Source: Xiphydria camelus
Lineage: Eukaryota; Arthropoda; Insecta; Hymenoptera; Xiphydriidae
Assembly: GCA_963678675.1 (NCBI GenBank)
Contig: OY783194.1
Coordinates: 31,970,278-32,034,277, forward strand
DNA: 64,000 nucleotides
Reading direction: 5' to 3'
Shown here: piece after piece, positions 1-12,000 of the stretch
How the letters are laid out: the number at the start of each line of letters is the position of its first letter
Numbering within the stretch: the first letter of the stretch is position 1
Notes under the pieces: generated by a model
Database searches by the model: none
What the model was told of the DNA's origin: nothing
What the model saw: only the letters and a program-made list of their open reading frames with translations
Made by a program: the position numbers and the translations under genes

Positions 1-406
1 AGGAATATTTTTTGGTATCTTTTTTTTTCAATCAAATATTTTATTTCATTTATTATTACTGCACGCAAGTTGTGGCGATACATCTAGATACGCGTAATAA
101 ATGAAGGTCTAAGGTCTAACTTAAAAACGATGCGTTAAAACCCCTCGATAATCCGTCCTTCGACAGTTCTCACGTCCTGTCGAATGTCCGCAGTCCTCGT
201 CTGCTCATCTTCGTCTTTCCCTGCTCGTCCCTTTATACCTAACACACGCGTAACTAACGCCTGTGCGGCCTCGAGAAGGAAGCATCGAGCCGGAAGGCGA
301 GGAAATCGGATATCTTCGATAGGTCCGAGCCTCGGACCATCGAGGGGTTCTACCGTGTATTGTATATGTATATATGTACAAAATTAAGTAAGTACCAACG
401 GAATGA

Positions 407-797
407 CCCAGGCGGAAAAGTTCTATATAGTTTGCATATAGTCCTGATATGAATTTTGTTCTATTATACTTACATATATATCATACATATAAGGCTAAAC
501 TTACTCACCAGTAAAGAAACTTCAATATCCATTATCTCGTTATTTATGAACTTTTAGCCTACATCGACATAAGACATTTTTGTAGATAAGAATGTAATCT
601 ACAACAAAGTATTATATAAATGTAAGCCGAAAGCTCATGGGTAATGAAATAATAGTGATTGAAGTTTCTTTCCTGGCGAGTAAGTTTAGCCTCATATGAT
701 ATAATTTCTATATGAAACATGTATGGATCATACACGATGTGTGTGTCCAGCGGATATATGGACTGTATACAAACTACATAGAACTTTTGCGTCTGGG
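407..797. repeat. P1, palindromic element with CCCAGGCGG ends, split by A1
   Basis: Left end CCCAGGCGGAAAAGTTCTAT at 407; right end TAGAACTTTTGCGTCTGGG, its imperfect reverse complement. P2 (15041-15263) is the second copy. A1 sits inside. Confidence 0.65.
487..697. repeat. A1, family A palindromic MITE
   Basis: About 211 bp, almost all inverted repeat: AGGCTAAACTTACTC at the left and GAGTAAGTTTAGCCT at the right, with long arms (TTCAATCACTATTATCTCAT type). Flanking bases are AT-rich (CATAT), compatible with TA-target insertion. Family A is the most frequent family here with A, D and C. Confidence 0.85.
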
Positions 798-1736
798 GCG
801 CGACGACGAGGAGAAACGCGAGAACGAGCTTTTTCGAAAGAAAATGATAATTAAATAGAATAAAGCCAATAAGAGTGATTCGACCCTTTGTACAATGGGG
901 AAAAAAAGCTGCCGTTTCGCCAGGGGCCGGTCTGAACTTCAATCGCGATTATCTCCTCACCCGCGAACTTATGTTCGATGACGATATGGACTTTTCTGAA
1001 GATCGCATCCTCGATCTACGAAAAGTTTCCCATCAACGTCGGAAGAAAAGTCCCCGGGAAGGAAGATAATCACGATCAAAGAGCGAACGCGCTTCCGCGA
1101 TAATTACAGCCTCGTCCCACGATCGATCCTCTCGATGTGGTCGCTGCTCCTCGTCGGGCACTCCTCGGTAAAGTCACGCAACGAGAAACCTAGTCTACGA
1201 TGAACGCGGTCGTGCTGAAAATTGATTGAGAACTAATTACAAGGTAAATATGATATGGTAAAAAAATAGCCTCTAAAGTGAAAAAGGGGGGTGGGGGGTT
1301 GAACGATGGACGTCGTGGTTAGTAGCGAAGGACCATTTGGAGAGTTCTCGCGCTCGCGAGAACCGTGTTAAATGGCGCGTGAGTCGAGTGTGACGGGTCC
1401 AGGAATTCGGTTACGTCCTCTCCCCTCGTCGAAACGCTGATCGACGCGCGTCCACCTCCGCCACCCATGGCGAGGAAGAACGTGAGAGGAGAACCACCGA
1501 CTGTCTCCGTGCAGCGATTCACGAGAAGTCGGGCCTAGAATGATGCGATTGCGTCGATTAAACGATAACGCACGAAAGAGCCTCGCTTAGCACACTGGGA
1601 GAAAAGGTCTAGTTGAGTATGAACCCGATAAAAAAATTGATTTGATATAAATAGGAATTTATCCACATCGAACAACAATCTATTTGAATTTGATAAATAT
1701 TTTGCATATCTTTTTAATGGAGTACGACTACGCCTA

Positions 1737-1978
1737 CGTTGAGAACAATAAATTGGTAAAATCCTGGAGATGATGACCAAACCGTATGGTAAAATACGGA
1801 TTCTTCATTTATTTGGTTGAACTGATTACTTTTTGATTAGATTGACTAAACGTTCGGTTGGAATAACTGAACATTTGGTTAAAATAACATAAAACTGACC
1901 AGTATTCTGGTTGGAATAACTAAACATGTTTAGCCAGATTTTTGTTTTGTCATTTTAACCTAATCAGTTTTCTCACTG
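1737..1978. repeat. B1, family B element inside M1
   Basis: Family B has CACTGAGAAAAATAA termini and an interior of short AACCAAA / TTTGGTT and TTAGTTATTCTAAC blocks. B1 runs GTTGAGAACAATAA to TTTTCTCACTG. Confidence 0.75.
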
Positions 1979-1998
1979 AAGTAGAACATTTGTTTAAT
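1808..1998 (-). terminator. candidate poly(A) signals downstream of Drip, inside repeats
   Basis: The nearest minus-strand hexamers after the Drip stop are ATTAAA (plus-strand TTTAAT at 1993-1998, in repeat M1) and AATAAA (plus-strand TTTATT at 1808-1813, in repeat B1), 624 and 809 bases past the stop. If used, the 3' end would be supplied by inserted elements. Two more AATAAA copies lie at 40-54. Which one works cannot be decided from sequence. Confidence 0.25.
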
Positions 1999-2114
1999 TC
2001 AAATAGCAAAAAGTCTAGACTTTTGCTCGACGTGAATAAATTCCTATTCATCTCAAATAAATATTTCTATTAGGTTCGTACTCGAGCAGTATAGTAGACC
2101 TTTTCCCTTGGGTG

Positions 2115-2616
2115 CGAGTCAGGCGCAATCCGGAGAACCACCGGCGCGCGCCACTTCCGCGCGGCGACTCTTCGCGCGGTCGCGCGAAAAACCGATTTTC
2201 AGGTCCGCGCGCTTCCCGTCCTCTCCCCCCCGTCAATATCGGAAATCTCAACGAATCTTTGGTCTCTGCGAAGTGGCGCACAACGCGAAGTGTCACTTTT
2301 GAGTACGAAACTTTCGAGTCGTACCGCGAATCGGCGTGCCGTCGGACCTGAAACGAACGTTCCAGCACCGAGAAGAGAGTTTCCGTTTTGCGGCCAAGGA
2401 GAGTTATCGCGCGAGACCCCCCCGCCCTCCCTGGACGTTTCCCGCGATCGCGCCTGACCTCGCGAGGCGCGTCACGATTCCAGAGGAGATTCCGCGCCGC
2501 GGCAGAGCCGACAGTGAGACGGAGAGAAGGAGAACGAGATGCGCAGGAGAAGAGCCGACCGAGAGCGCTCGGGAATGCGGCGCTTCGTCCTGCGCGCGAT
2601 TTTTTCTCTTAGATTT
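2115..2616. other. GC-rich stretch just past the Drip stop
   Basis: CpG-rich, non-repetitive, open in several frames only through base composition. Probably Drip 3'UTR on the minus strand. No other gene is supported. Confidence 0.35.
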
Positions 2617-3015
2617 CTAAAAGTCGTACGATGCTTGATCCTCGTCCTTGGAGGTTGGTCGGAAGCAGATCCTGTAAACGGCACCGGCGGCGAGACCGCC
2701 GGCGAGGGGTCCTACCCAGTAGACCCACTGGTTGGTCCAGAGGGCGGTGATGGTGGCGGGACCGAGCGAGCGCGCGGGATTCATGCTGCTTCCGGTAGCG
2801 GGTATGACGGCGAGATGGGCCGCGGCGATGGAGAGACCGATCGCCAGTGGGACGGAGCCCTTCACGTCGGATCGCCTGCCGTCGGTGGCGCCGTGGACCA
2901 CGAGCACCAGCAGGAACGTGACGACGGCCTCGATGAGCACCGCCTGGCCGACGCCAATGCCGGCGCCGACCATGGTGCTGCCAAGATTACCGGCCACCTC
3001 GGGTGGTACCACCAC
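2617..3015 (-). CDS. Drip: Drip coding exon 4 (TM4-TM6, second NPA, stop)
   Basis: Encodes residues 141-272 and a TAG stop. The acceptor is CGCCTTTCAG. Contains TM4 (AVLIEAVVTFLLVLVV), TM5 with His207, the loop-E signature TGSSMNPARS, TM6 (WVYWVGPLAGGLAAGAVYRI) and a short acidic tail ending ASYDF. Confidence 0.95.
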   Translation of the reverse strand: MVVPPEVAGNLGSTMVGAGIGVGQAVLIEAVVTFLLVLVVHGATDGRRSDVKGSVPLAIGLSIAAAHLAVIPATGSSMNPARSLGPATITALWTNQWVYWVGPLAGGLAAGAVYRICFRPTSKDEDQASYDF

Positions 3016-6000
3016 CTGAAAGGCGAAACGTCGGGGAATTAGCGGTAGGGCTCCCGGTACTAAATATCCACTCGGTAGGGTGAGACAAAATTTCAACAGA
3101 TTCAGCTAAGCATTTATTTGTATATTACTAATTAAACATTTCACTGGCTCGAGGGATGTTTATTTGTCCCGATAGAACAATTATTTTATTAGCTCGAGTT
3201 GATATAGTTTGTTGGAGGAAGGATCCGAAGCGGTTGCTTTATCCGGAGAATGTTAGAAGAGAGAAGAGGGATGTAATAGATTTCATTTCATTCGCAATAG
3301 AGTCAGACGATACGCGGATGACTCCGATAATTAGTGCTTGAGCAATTTAAAACAGCCACTTATTCTCCAGCAATAAAAGCTACAATAAAACCAGCTAGAT
3401 CTCTTTCCCCCCCGCGGTGAGCCTATTTAGCGTATAAACTCGTCCCATCGAATGATTAAAAGTCACGAAATCGTAACCCCGTTGCGCGAGCGGAATCGAA
3501 GCCACGTAATCGTTTGATTTTTTTTTAAACCGGTCAAAACGACCGGTTCGATGGTTCCGATGTCGGTACACGGAGATAATTTTAAAGGAAAAATTACCCA
3601 TCATGCAGGCTAATCCTGCATCATAGTGACGTTTCACTGAGAATTTACCCTGCAACACAGTAAAGATATAATAACGTATTCTATAAAATGTCATTGCGCG
3701 TATAGAGGATTATTTTCCTATCACCGCGGTAAATGCTCAGTGAAACATCACTATGATGCAGGGTTAGCCTGCATTGATGGGTAATTTTTCCTTTAAAATT
3801 CTCTCCGTGTATCGCGTATCGCGTGCCCCTGTCGGCACCGCGTTGCATTTATCCGCGTCTTTCTTTCGGCGACGCCCCTCGAATCGTTTCGGTAATTAAA
3901 ATCGATGCGCCCCGCCGCGGGTTGATACGGGTGGACCTCGTAATTGGCAGAGGCCACGATGAAAGGCCTCTCGACCGGAGTCCGACGGGGGGACCGCACG
4001 TTCGGAACTAATGGAACGGCGGCTAATGCCAGGGGCCATCGACGATTGGTTTTATTGGAAGATGACACCGCGCACGGCGGTACGCGTGGTATACAGCCCG
4101 TGCACACAGGTGCGTTCGCCGCGCGATATAGAGTTATATATACGAGTACGCGCCGTAAGTCCGGCCGCCGCCGGTTGACCAGTTCCGATGTTGTAACGGA
4201 CCCCGCACCCGGGCAGAAACGTGCGCAGAACCGACCACACCGGGGGGCCTTGATCTTGCGCTGTGACACTTTAATTAAGCAAGCGTTCACGGTATACTCG
4301 AATCGTCATCCGAACCGTTCCATCTCCCGGGACGAGAGACGTTCGTCCCTCCGTTAGTTCCTCCGTGGATCTTCTTACCTTCAGTAAGGCCGAACCGGCA
4401 ATGGCACCGCAGCATTGAACCGCGACGAAGGCTAAACCCTTGAGCAGGCTGCAGTTTCCACTGACGATCAGACCGGCCGTCACCGCCGGGTTCACGTGGC
4501 ATCCGGAGACGTGTCCGATGGCCTGAAACGCATAGAGGTTGGAGGCACTTGAGAAAGCGAACGAGAGACTACAGTTTCAGGCACCGCGTCCATATGAGGC
4601 TAAACTTGCCAGGAAAGAAATTTCAATCGCTATTACATCGAAAAGACAATTTATGTATAATTAATAAATGTTTGTTTGAATATGGCGAAATAAACATTTT
4701 GTTGGACCAAGTAAATGTTCGTTAACTATTACGATATTGATTCGGCACAATTAGGTCCTTCGAGGCAACTTTATTGTTCGAATGAAATAAACATTTTAAT
4801 AATAACCAAGTATTTTTTTGTCCTAACGAAATATTTATTTCGCTGTATTTGAAATTACATTTATTAACAATAGTTAAAACAGTTATTAATGAATAAACTG
4901 TTTTCTCGGTGTATGTCATTATTTGTGAATGTTTTGCCTATATTGATATAAGACTGTTGTAGATAAAAATGTAATGTTCGAAAAAGTATTACCTGTACTA
5001 TAAACGTGAGCCAAAAGTCCATAGATGATGAGATAATAATGATTGAAGTGTCTTTTCCGGCGAGTAAGTTTAGCCGGATATGAACGGCGAAAAGGTATGA
5101 TACACTAGGGGAATTATTAAGGACATGACGCAGTTTTCTTTTCCATTCTCATTCAGTTAAACGTTTTTCTCTGGTCTTCCGCTATCGTATCGCTTTCCGG
5201 TGCCTTTTTCTCCGTGTACGTATGTATACCATATGAGGCTAAACTTACTCATCAGAAAAGAAATTTCATTCGCCGTTATCTCATTATTTATAAACTTTTC
5301 ACCTGCATCGATATGAGACTTTGTTGTAGAGAAAAATGTAACGTTCGAAAAAGTATTATATCAGTATGGGCCAAAAGTCCATATGGATAATGAGATAATA
5401 GTGATTCAAGTCTCCTTCTTGCACGAAAAAAAGAATTTTGTACAAAGTGCTATTTCATATAACAGAAGTTGTCCTTGGAAGCGAGATAGCACAGAGTACC
5501 ATTGCGCCGTTGTAAGAGTACCCATCAACATAGCAATATTCAAGATGTTCTACAACTAATAACCTCTAATGTATTACATACACGATATAAGAGTACTACG
5601 TTGAATTGTGGTTCTCACAGTGAAAGATAAGGTACCTACTCTTATAATGTACAGTAATCCCTCGTTATCCGCGGGGGTAATGTTCTTACAATATTCCGCG
5701 GATAACGAAATCGCGGATAACGAAACTGGAAGCCCATTTATAAAATACTTACTGAATTAGTGAAAATTCGCCAATCTCGCTAATTCTAAGCACAAAAATT
5801 ATAACGAAAATTAAATGTGTAACTTTTCGCTTGCTCTTTTCTGTGGAGAGGTGGAAATCATACGATAAAACGCGGGAATTTCAAATCGCGGATAACCGAA
5901 ACCGCGGAAAAAGAATCCGCGGATAACGAGGGATTACTGTACAATGGTACTCTGTGCTATGTCACTCCCGACGACAACTTCTGCTACGCGAAATATCACG

Positions 6001-9000
6001 AATTACTTCATTTATCGAGTACTTTTAAACAGAGTTCTTTTTTCCATGTGGCGAGTAAGTTTAGCCTCATGCGCGATACGAGTATACCACGACGCGCGTC
6101 GATAGAAGGAGCGATCGCATTAGGAAGAGGCGATGGAGGCGCGCGTCGACTTCTGGAGCGATTTCCACATCGCGTGGATCGCGAGATCTAGGCGGTCCCG
6201 ATCGCCTCGCGGGCTAACGATCATCGGCGCTTCGCGGCGTTTGAGATAAAGCGCTGAAAAAAAGGGTCCCGCGGTGCGCTACCGCGCGCACTCTCAGTAT
6301 GAGCAGAGGCCCGCGCGTACGGTAGCCGCGCGTCAGACACGGGGGAGACGGTCCATTAGCCCGGCACCGATTAGAGGCGTAAAAGGCGCGGATAAAAAAT
6401 CATCTAGATCGCGTGGGTCCGGGGAGGACCGATTTGGGTCCGACCGTCCGAAGCGAACGCGGGCCCCGGCGGCGGCCCAGTTCTCATGCGCACCGGCAAG
6501 CGGCAAGGTCCCCTCGGGCCGCGGGCGATATCGGCACGCATGCGCCGACTCCTGTCCGAGGGAGCTTGCGCAACTCTTCTCTTTTCTCTATACACATCGC
6601 GCGCGCGCGTGTACCTATAACGTAGGTAGGTGTACATCTACGTATGCGAACGCGGCGGCGGCGGAGGGCCCGACGATTCGCGAATAATCTCGCCTTCGTT
6701 ACTTTCGAATTATTGTTCCGAAGTGAAAAAGGTCCGTCGCAACGTTCTCTCCCGCCGTCCTTCCTCTCCCCTCGGCCTGGTCCTCGTCTACTGCGGATGC
6801 TGGGTGTCATAGCGCTCGGGGGAGGGAGCTGCTCGACGGTTTATCGACGACTTCATGGATGGTTTCAGAGATTTCTCACGCGTTCCAATTCGGCAGTCAT
6901 TCAAGGTGAGATGCGTGGACCGTTTCTAGACTATCTCTGAATCGTCGGCGAACTGGGGCATTTCTTAATAATCGGCTGTCTCTGGAGAGGAAAGGGGTAT
7001 CCTCGGTCGAATCCGCGATTATAGGTGCGCATCGCTCATCGTGGAGATCGGCAACGATAATAATCGAAGAGATCGGCGAGTAGATTATAATAAAGCTGTA
7101 CTTCGCTCTCGGAGGTGCGCCCGCTTCGGGCGCGTTTATCTCGTCGACGGTGAGCTTTCGGATTATGGGATATAGGAATTCTCCGAAAGAGAGTCGAAAG
7201 GTAATCTTTGAAAGCGTAGTTGCACGGGCGAAAGAGGCTTATCGGTAACGGGATAATCCCGGCCAAATTAGGCACTCGTCATTGAACAGTTCCAGCTTTC
7301 ATTTTTCGCGCGATTATCGATGTCTGTTTATTAAATACACCGATAAAACAGTTAGTTAACAGTTGATAAATGTAATTTCGAATATTGCGAAATAAACGTT
7401 TCATCAGGAGAAGAAAATATATATCGAAACGTTTATTTCATTTAAATGGTTGCTTCGGAGGATCTACTTGTGCCTAAGAAATATCATATCAGTTAACGCG
7501 TGTTTACTTGGTCCAGCGAAATGTTTATTTCGCCATATTCAAACGAACCTTTATTAAATACAAATAAACTATATTTGTTTGAATATGGCGAGATAAACAT
7601 TTTATCGGATCAAGTAAATATTTATTAACTGTTACAATATTTATTTGGTACGATTAAATCCTGCGAGGCAACCGTTATAAATGAAATAACCATTTTTTAA
7701 TAATTAACATAAGGCTAAACTTACTCACCAAGAAAGAAACTCCAATCACTATTATTCCGTTATTTATGAATTTTTGGTCTACATCGATATAAGACTTTGT
7801 TATAAATAAAAATAAAATCTTCAAAAAAGTACTATAGCATAAATATGAGCTAAAAGCCCATATATAATGAGATAACAGTGGCTAAAGTTTCTCTCCCGGC
7901 GAATTAGTTTAGCCCCGCGTATGATATATTTTCCTGTCCAAATGAAATATCTATTTCGTCGTATTTAAAATAACATTTATGAACCACCAATGAATTATGC
8001 CAAGTCGCGCGCGTGCCTCCAAATCACCGAGCTTTCTCGCCGGGTGAAACGAGAGCCGCAATTTTCACGCATACCCACCGGCGGGGTAGTCGCGTCGCAG
8101 GCGCGATCTCGTCTCGAAATAGTCGCGGCGCGGGCGCGATCCTTTCTAGCGCCTTCCTGCGGGGCGGTGTCCGCGTTCGCGGTTTCGTGCCCGGAGGGCT
8201 CCGCGACCCACAGCCCCCAGTCATCCGCGCGTCCGTGTGCGAGCGCAGGCGCGTGCGTGCGCGCGCACGCGAGCCGCCGTCGCTGCCCGCCGGCCAGGCA
8301 TCGCGTCCATCCGTCTGTCCCGTCCGTCCGCGCGCGGACCGCGGCGTGTATGAATGGGTAATGCGCGCGCGCGCGGTTCCAGGGCGAGGGCGAGGGCCGG
8401 GGCCACGCGGGGACACGCACCTCGCTCTTATATGGTACACGCGAGCGGAGATTGCGCTCGCGCGCGCTTTACGGGGCAGGACAATGATCTTTCGCGTTGG
8501 TCGCATTGCACAACCCGAGGCTCGGGCCGAGGGAGCGGCCTCCCGGGGCCGGGGCCCCGACAAGGCGAGATGACTCTAATATTCTGCCGAACCGAACGCG
8601 TCGTCGCGTCGTCCTCCTCCGTACGCGGGCTCGCTCGGAGCTCTGGGGCCCGTTCGCACCCTCGACGGCGCGCATCGAGTCACGCGCTTCGGGTGTGGGC
8701 ACGTAATGCGCGCGCGCGCCGTGCTTTTGAATATTTAAATGTCAGTACGCGTCCGGGGCCCGGCGGAAAAAACAAATATTAGCCAAATTACCGAGGCTTG
8801 TGCAACGGTTGCGGATGGATGAGCGCGTCGTTGAAGCCACGCGAGGCGCGAGGTCTCGTCTAGCGCACGCGCATGGGTTTTGCGCGTACATACAGCAGTA
8901 GAGAGAAATGGGAATGGGTTCGAGTGTGTACCCTAAAATCGGAGCGCCTATGCCCTCCGGTCGTTCGTGTGTGGCAATAAAAAACGGAGTTTTCGGCAAA

Positions 9001-12000
9001 AATTTTATCCGAGGTTACATCGCGCCTAGGGTCAGTGCCGCGCGAAATGGCAGATAAGACTGTGTGCGCGCGCGCGCGCGCGCGTATCGTCGGACTGTAG
9101 CGCGCGCGAGTAGGAGCAATTCACATTTTTCACGTGTGGCGACATTGTCATTTTCGCTACGGCTCTCTTCGCTCGGCACCGTCTCGCGAATGTGTACGAG
9201 CTATTCGCATTTTTCATGTGGCGACATTCCCGGTGGATATATCGCTCTCGTACGTTACGAGTGACGTGCGCGCGTCAGAGCGACCTATAATTTACCACTC
9301 GTTTATATATAGCCGCAATATGATACGTGGCCATCAGACATCTATTTACATCGAACGAAGATTAATTACGCGGGCGGCACGCTCTCCGTGCGTTTAAAAG
9401 CTCGAACCAAGAGAATGAGAATCGAGGAAAAAATGTATTTATCGGAAATTCTATTCTGCTCCATGCAAATGAGTTTTTATCTTTATCTTCCCCGCAAATT
9501 CGCATGCACACACGTATTACTTATCTAACCGTTCGTAATAAACATGATATAAGCGACGTGCCTGCCGAGTTTTAGCAATTGCTGCAACTGCTACACCGAG
9601 AAAACAGTTTAGTTATAGTTAATGTACGTACACTTGATTATGGCGAAAGAAATACACATATTTCTTTGGGCTAAGTAAATATTCATCGCCTATTATACTT
9701 CATTTTTGTTTGAATGCACCGAGAAAAGAGTTTATCAATACTTGATGAATGTGATTTAAAATATGGCGAAATAAATATTTCATTAGAACAAGAAAATATG
9801 TGTTCATTATTAAAATCTTTATTTCATTCAAATATAAATGGTTGCCTCTCGAAGGATCAAATTGTGTGCCAAATAAATATCGTAATATTTTACGAATATT
9901 TATTTGATCCAATAAAATGTTTATTTCGCCACATTCAAACAAATATTTATTAATATTATAAATAAACTGTTTTCTCGGTGCGAAAGAGACATTCTAATAA
10001 TGAATATATATTAATTATCTGGCCAAACGAAATTTTTCTTTCGCTATAATCAAATATATATTTATTAACTACAAATAAACTCTTCTCGCAGGGTATATTT
10101 TTCCGCGCAAATACATCTTGGTGTGGCATCTCCATGCGAACATTCTCGGAAAGGCGTCACCAGCGCGCCATTCGAGATCGCAATTGGAATCACTCCCAGC
10201 CCCCCGCTTCACGTTGTTCCCGCAGGTGTGACGCGCCGAGTTGCGCAACTCACGCGGCACGCTACTCAGGATTCACCGGCTCCAGCGCCCGTGCAGCGCG
10301 CGCGGACTGCGGGTAGATCATTTCGCATACGAGAGAGAAATTGACATTGAATCTATTTTTTACCCACGGTCCGATCCTGCGCGTGTTTATCCACGCGGAG
10401 CTCTCCCCGTGTGAGGGCATCCCGCGCGCGCGGTCGATTTAACTGCAATAAATTAAGAGGCCTTACGCAAGACCTAATGTAACGCGCCAACGAGGCGTGC
10501 TCTTTTTATCGCGGGACTGAACGGGTGAGGCCACGTCGGTGTGTCGCGGGCGGTACGGCGCGATTCTCCGGGCGATTCTTTGCAGGGTATCTGCACTGAG
10601 AAAACTGTTGATTAATAGTCATTAAATGTAACTTCAAGTACGATGAAGTATAAATATTTCATTAGGAACAGAAAATATATATCGATTATTGAAATGTTTC
10701 TTTCATTCAAACGGTTACTCCGAAAGATTTAATTGTCAAATAAATATCGTAATAGTTAACGAGTATTTACTTGGTAGGATAAAATGTTTATTTCTTCATA
10801 TTGAAACAGTCACTTATCAATTGCAAATAAACTGTTTTTTCAGTGCGTACACTGAGAAAAATAACTTGATCGATTTAATCAAAATCTTGGAGATTATAAC
10901 CAAACCGTTTGGTTAAATATGGATTCTCTGCATCTGTTTGGTTAGACTGACCATTCTCTGGTTAGAATAACTGTAGACATGTAGTTAGAATAACTAAATA
11001 TATAGTTAGAATAACTAGATACTTGATTCAACTTATCAGTATTTCGGTTAGAGCGACTAAACTCGTGCTTTTTGTCATTTTAATCAAGTTATTTTTCTCA
11101 ATTGTACATCCGGGGGGAAAAATATGAGATGAAAATTGTGACGTTTTTCGTGCATAGAAGGAAAGAAGTTTATTTGTATACTTTCCGAAAATGGAGAATC
11201 AATCGAGAGTATGATAATGAGATCGTAAGTGGTATTCAGATGAGAGTCATGGTGATAAATATCGCGGATTGACATAAAACTCTAAACTTTTCTTCGTAAA
11301 AGTCGTCTGTGCGGATGAAATTCGTCAACGAATACACGAATTTCTCTATATCGAATGCAAGTTATGTATCTTTCTCTCGAAGCGTGCGAGTAAACGTGTA
11401 TTCAACGCGTTCCGGGTTCGTATAGCTTTCAGAGTACCAACGCGACACTTCAAACGCAATCCATCAATGAAATTTGTAAAATCGATAAGGTTACAGATGG
11501 AGACGTGAATTGCGAAATTGCAAAGTGCTTGACAATTCAGCGAACGTGTCCATTAGAAGGCGTTTATACGGCAAACATTACCACGCTATCTGTCATTTCT
11601 ATTGCCGTTCGATCGTCTCGGCGGCAACAATTCCCCGGCGACGCAGAACATCGTAATTTGCAGCACGATCCGAGTATGTATATCCCTGCATCGATACGAC
11701 GAGCGGCAATCGCGAGCCGCGCGAAGAAGCGAGGATCCCCGGAGTAGAGCGAAGGGAAACCCCACTGCCGTCGCCGCGCGCACTACAACGAACGGGGCAG
11801 GGCGCGCGAGCCACGCTCCGCGAGCGCGCGGAACGACGTCGCCTCAGCGCGACGCGCGCGAAGGTTCCGAGAACCGAAAACCAAGCGGGTGACCCAGTCG
11901 CGAAGCGAGAGATCCGGTGCGGATTTGCGCGCGCGCGTTACGAGACGTTATAGGATTAGCGCGAAAAGGAGCTTCGTGGTGGGGGTGGGTCGCCCGCGGG

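Larger units (their letters stand above)
1593..2114. repeat. M1, family M palindrome split by B1
   Basis: Left CACTGGGAGAAAAGGTCTAG at 1593 and right GACCTTTTCCCTTGGGTG at 2114 are inverted copies; inside, AGGAATTTATCCACATCGA pairs with its complement near 2035. Repeat B1 lies within. Confidence 0.75.
5230..6071. repeat. A3, family A MITE holding a two-level nest
   Basis: Left ATATGAGGCTAAACTTACTC at 5231; the right end GCGAGTAAGTTTAGCCTCAT is displaced to 6051-6070 by element E1 inserted near the right end. Confidence 0.8.

Noticed and set aside
1..406. Possible gene at the window start
   Set aside because: Short frame of 67 codons without features; could be Drip 3'UTR or intergenic, not supportable as a gene.
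8013..8573. Overlapping frames of 120-190 codons on both strands
   Set aside because: Very high GC with almost no TAA or TAG codons; both strands stay open, which is typical of composition.
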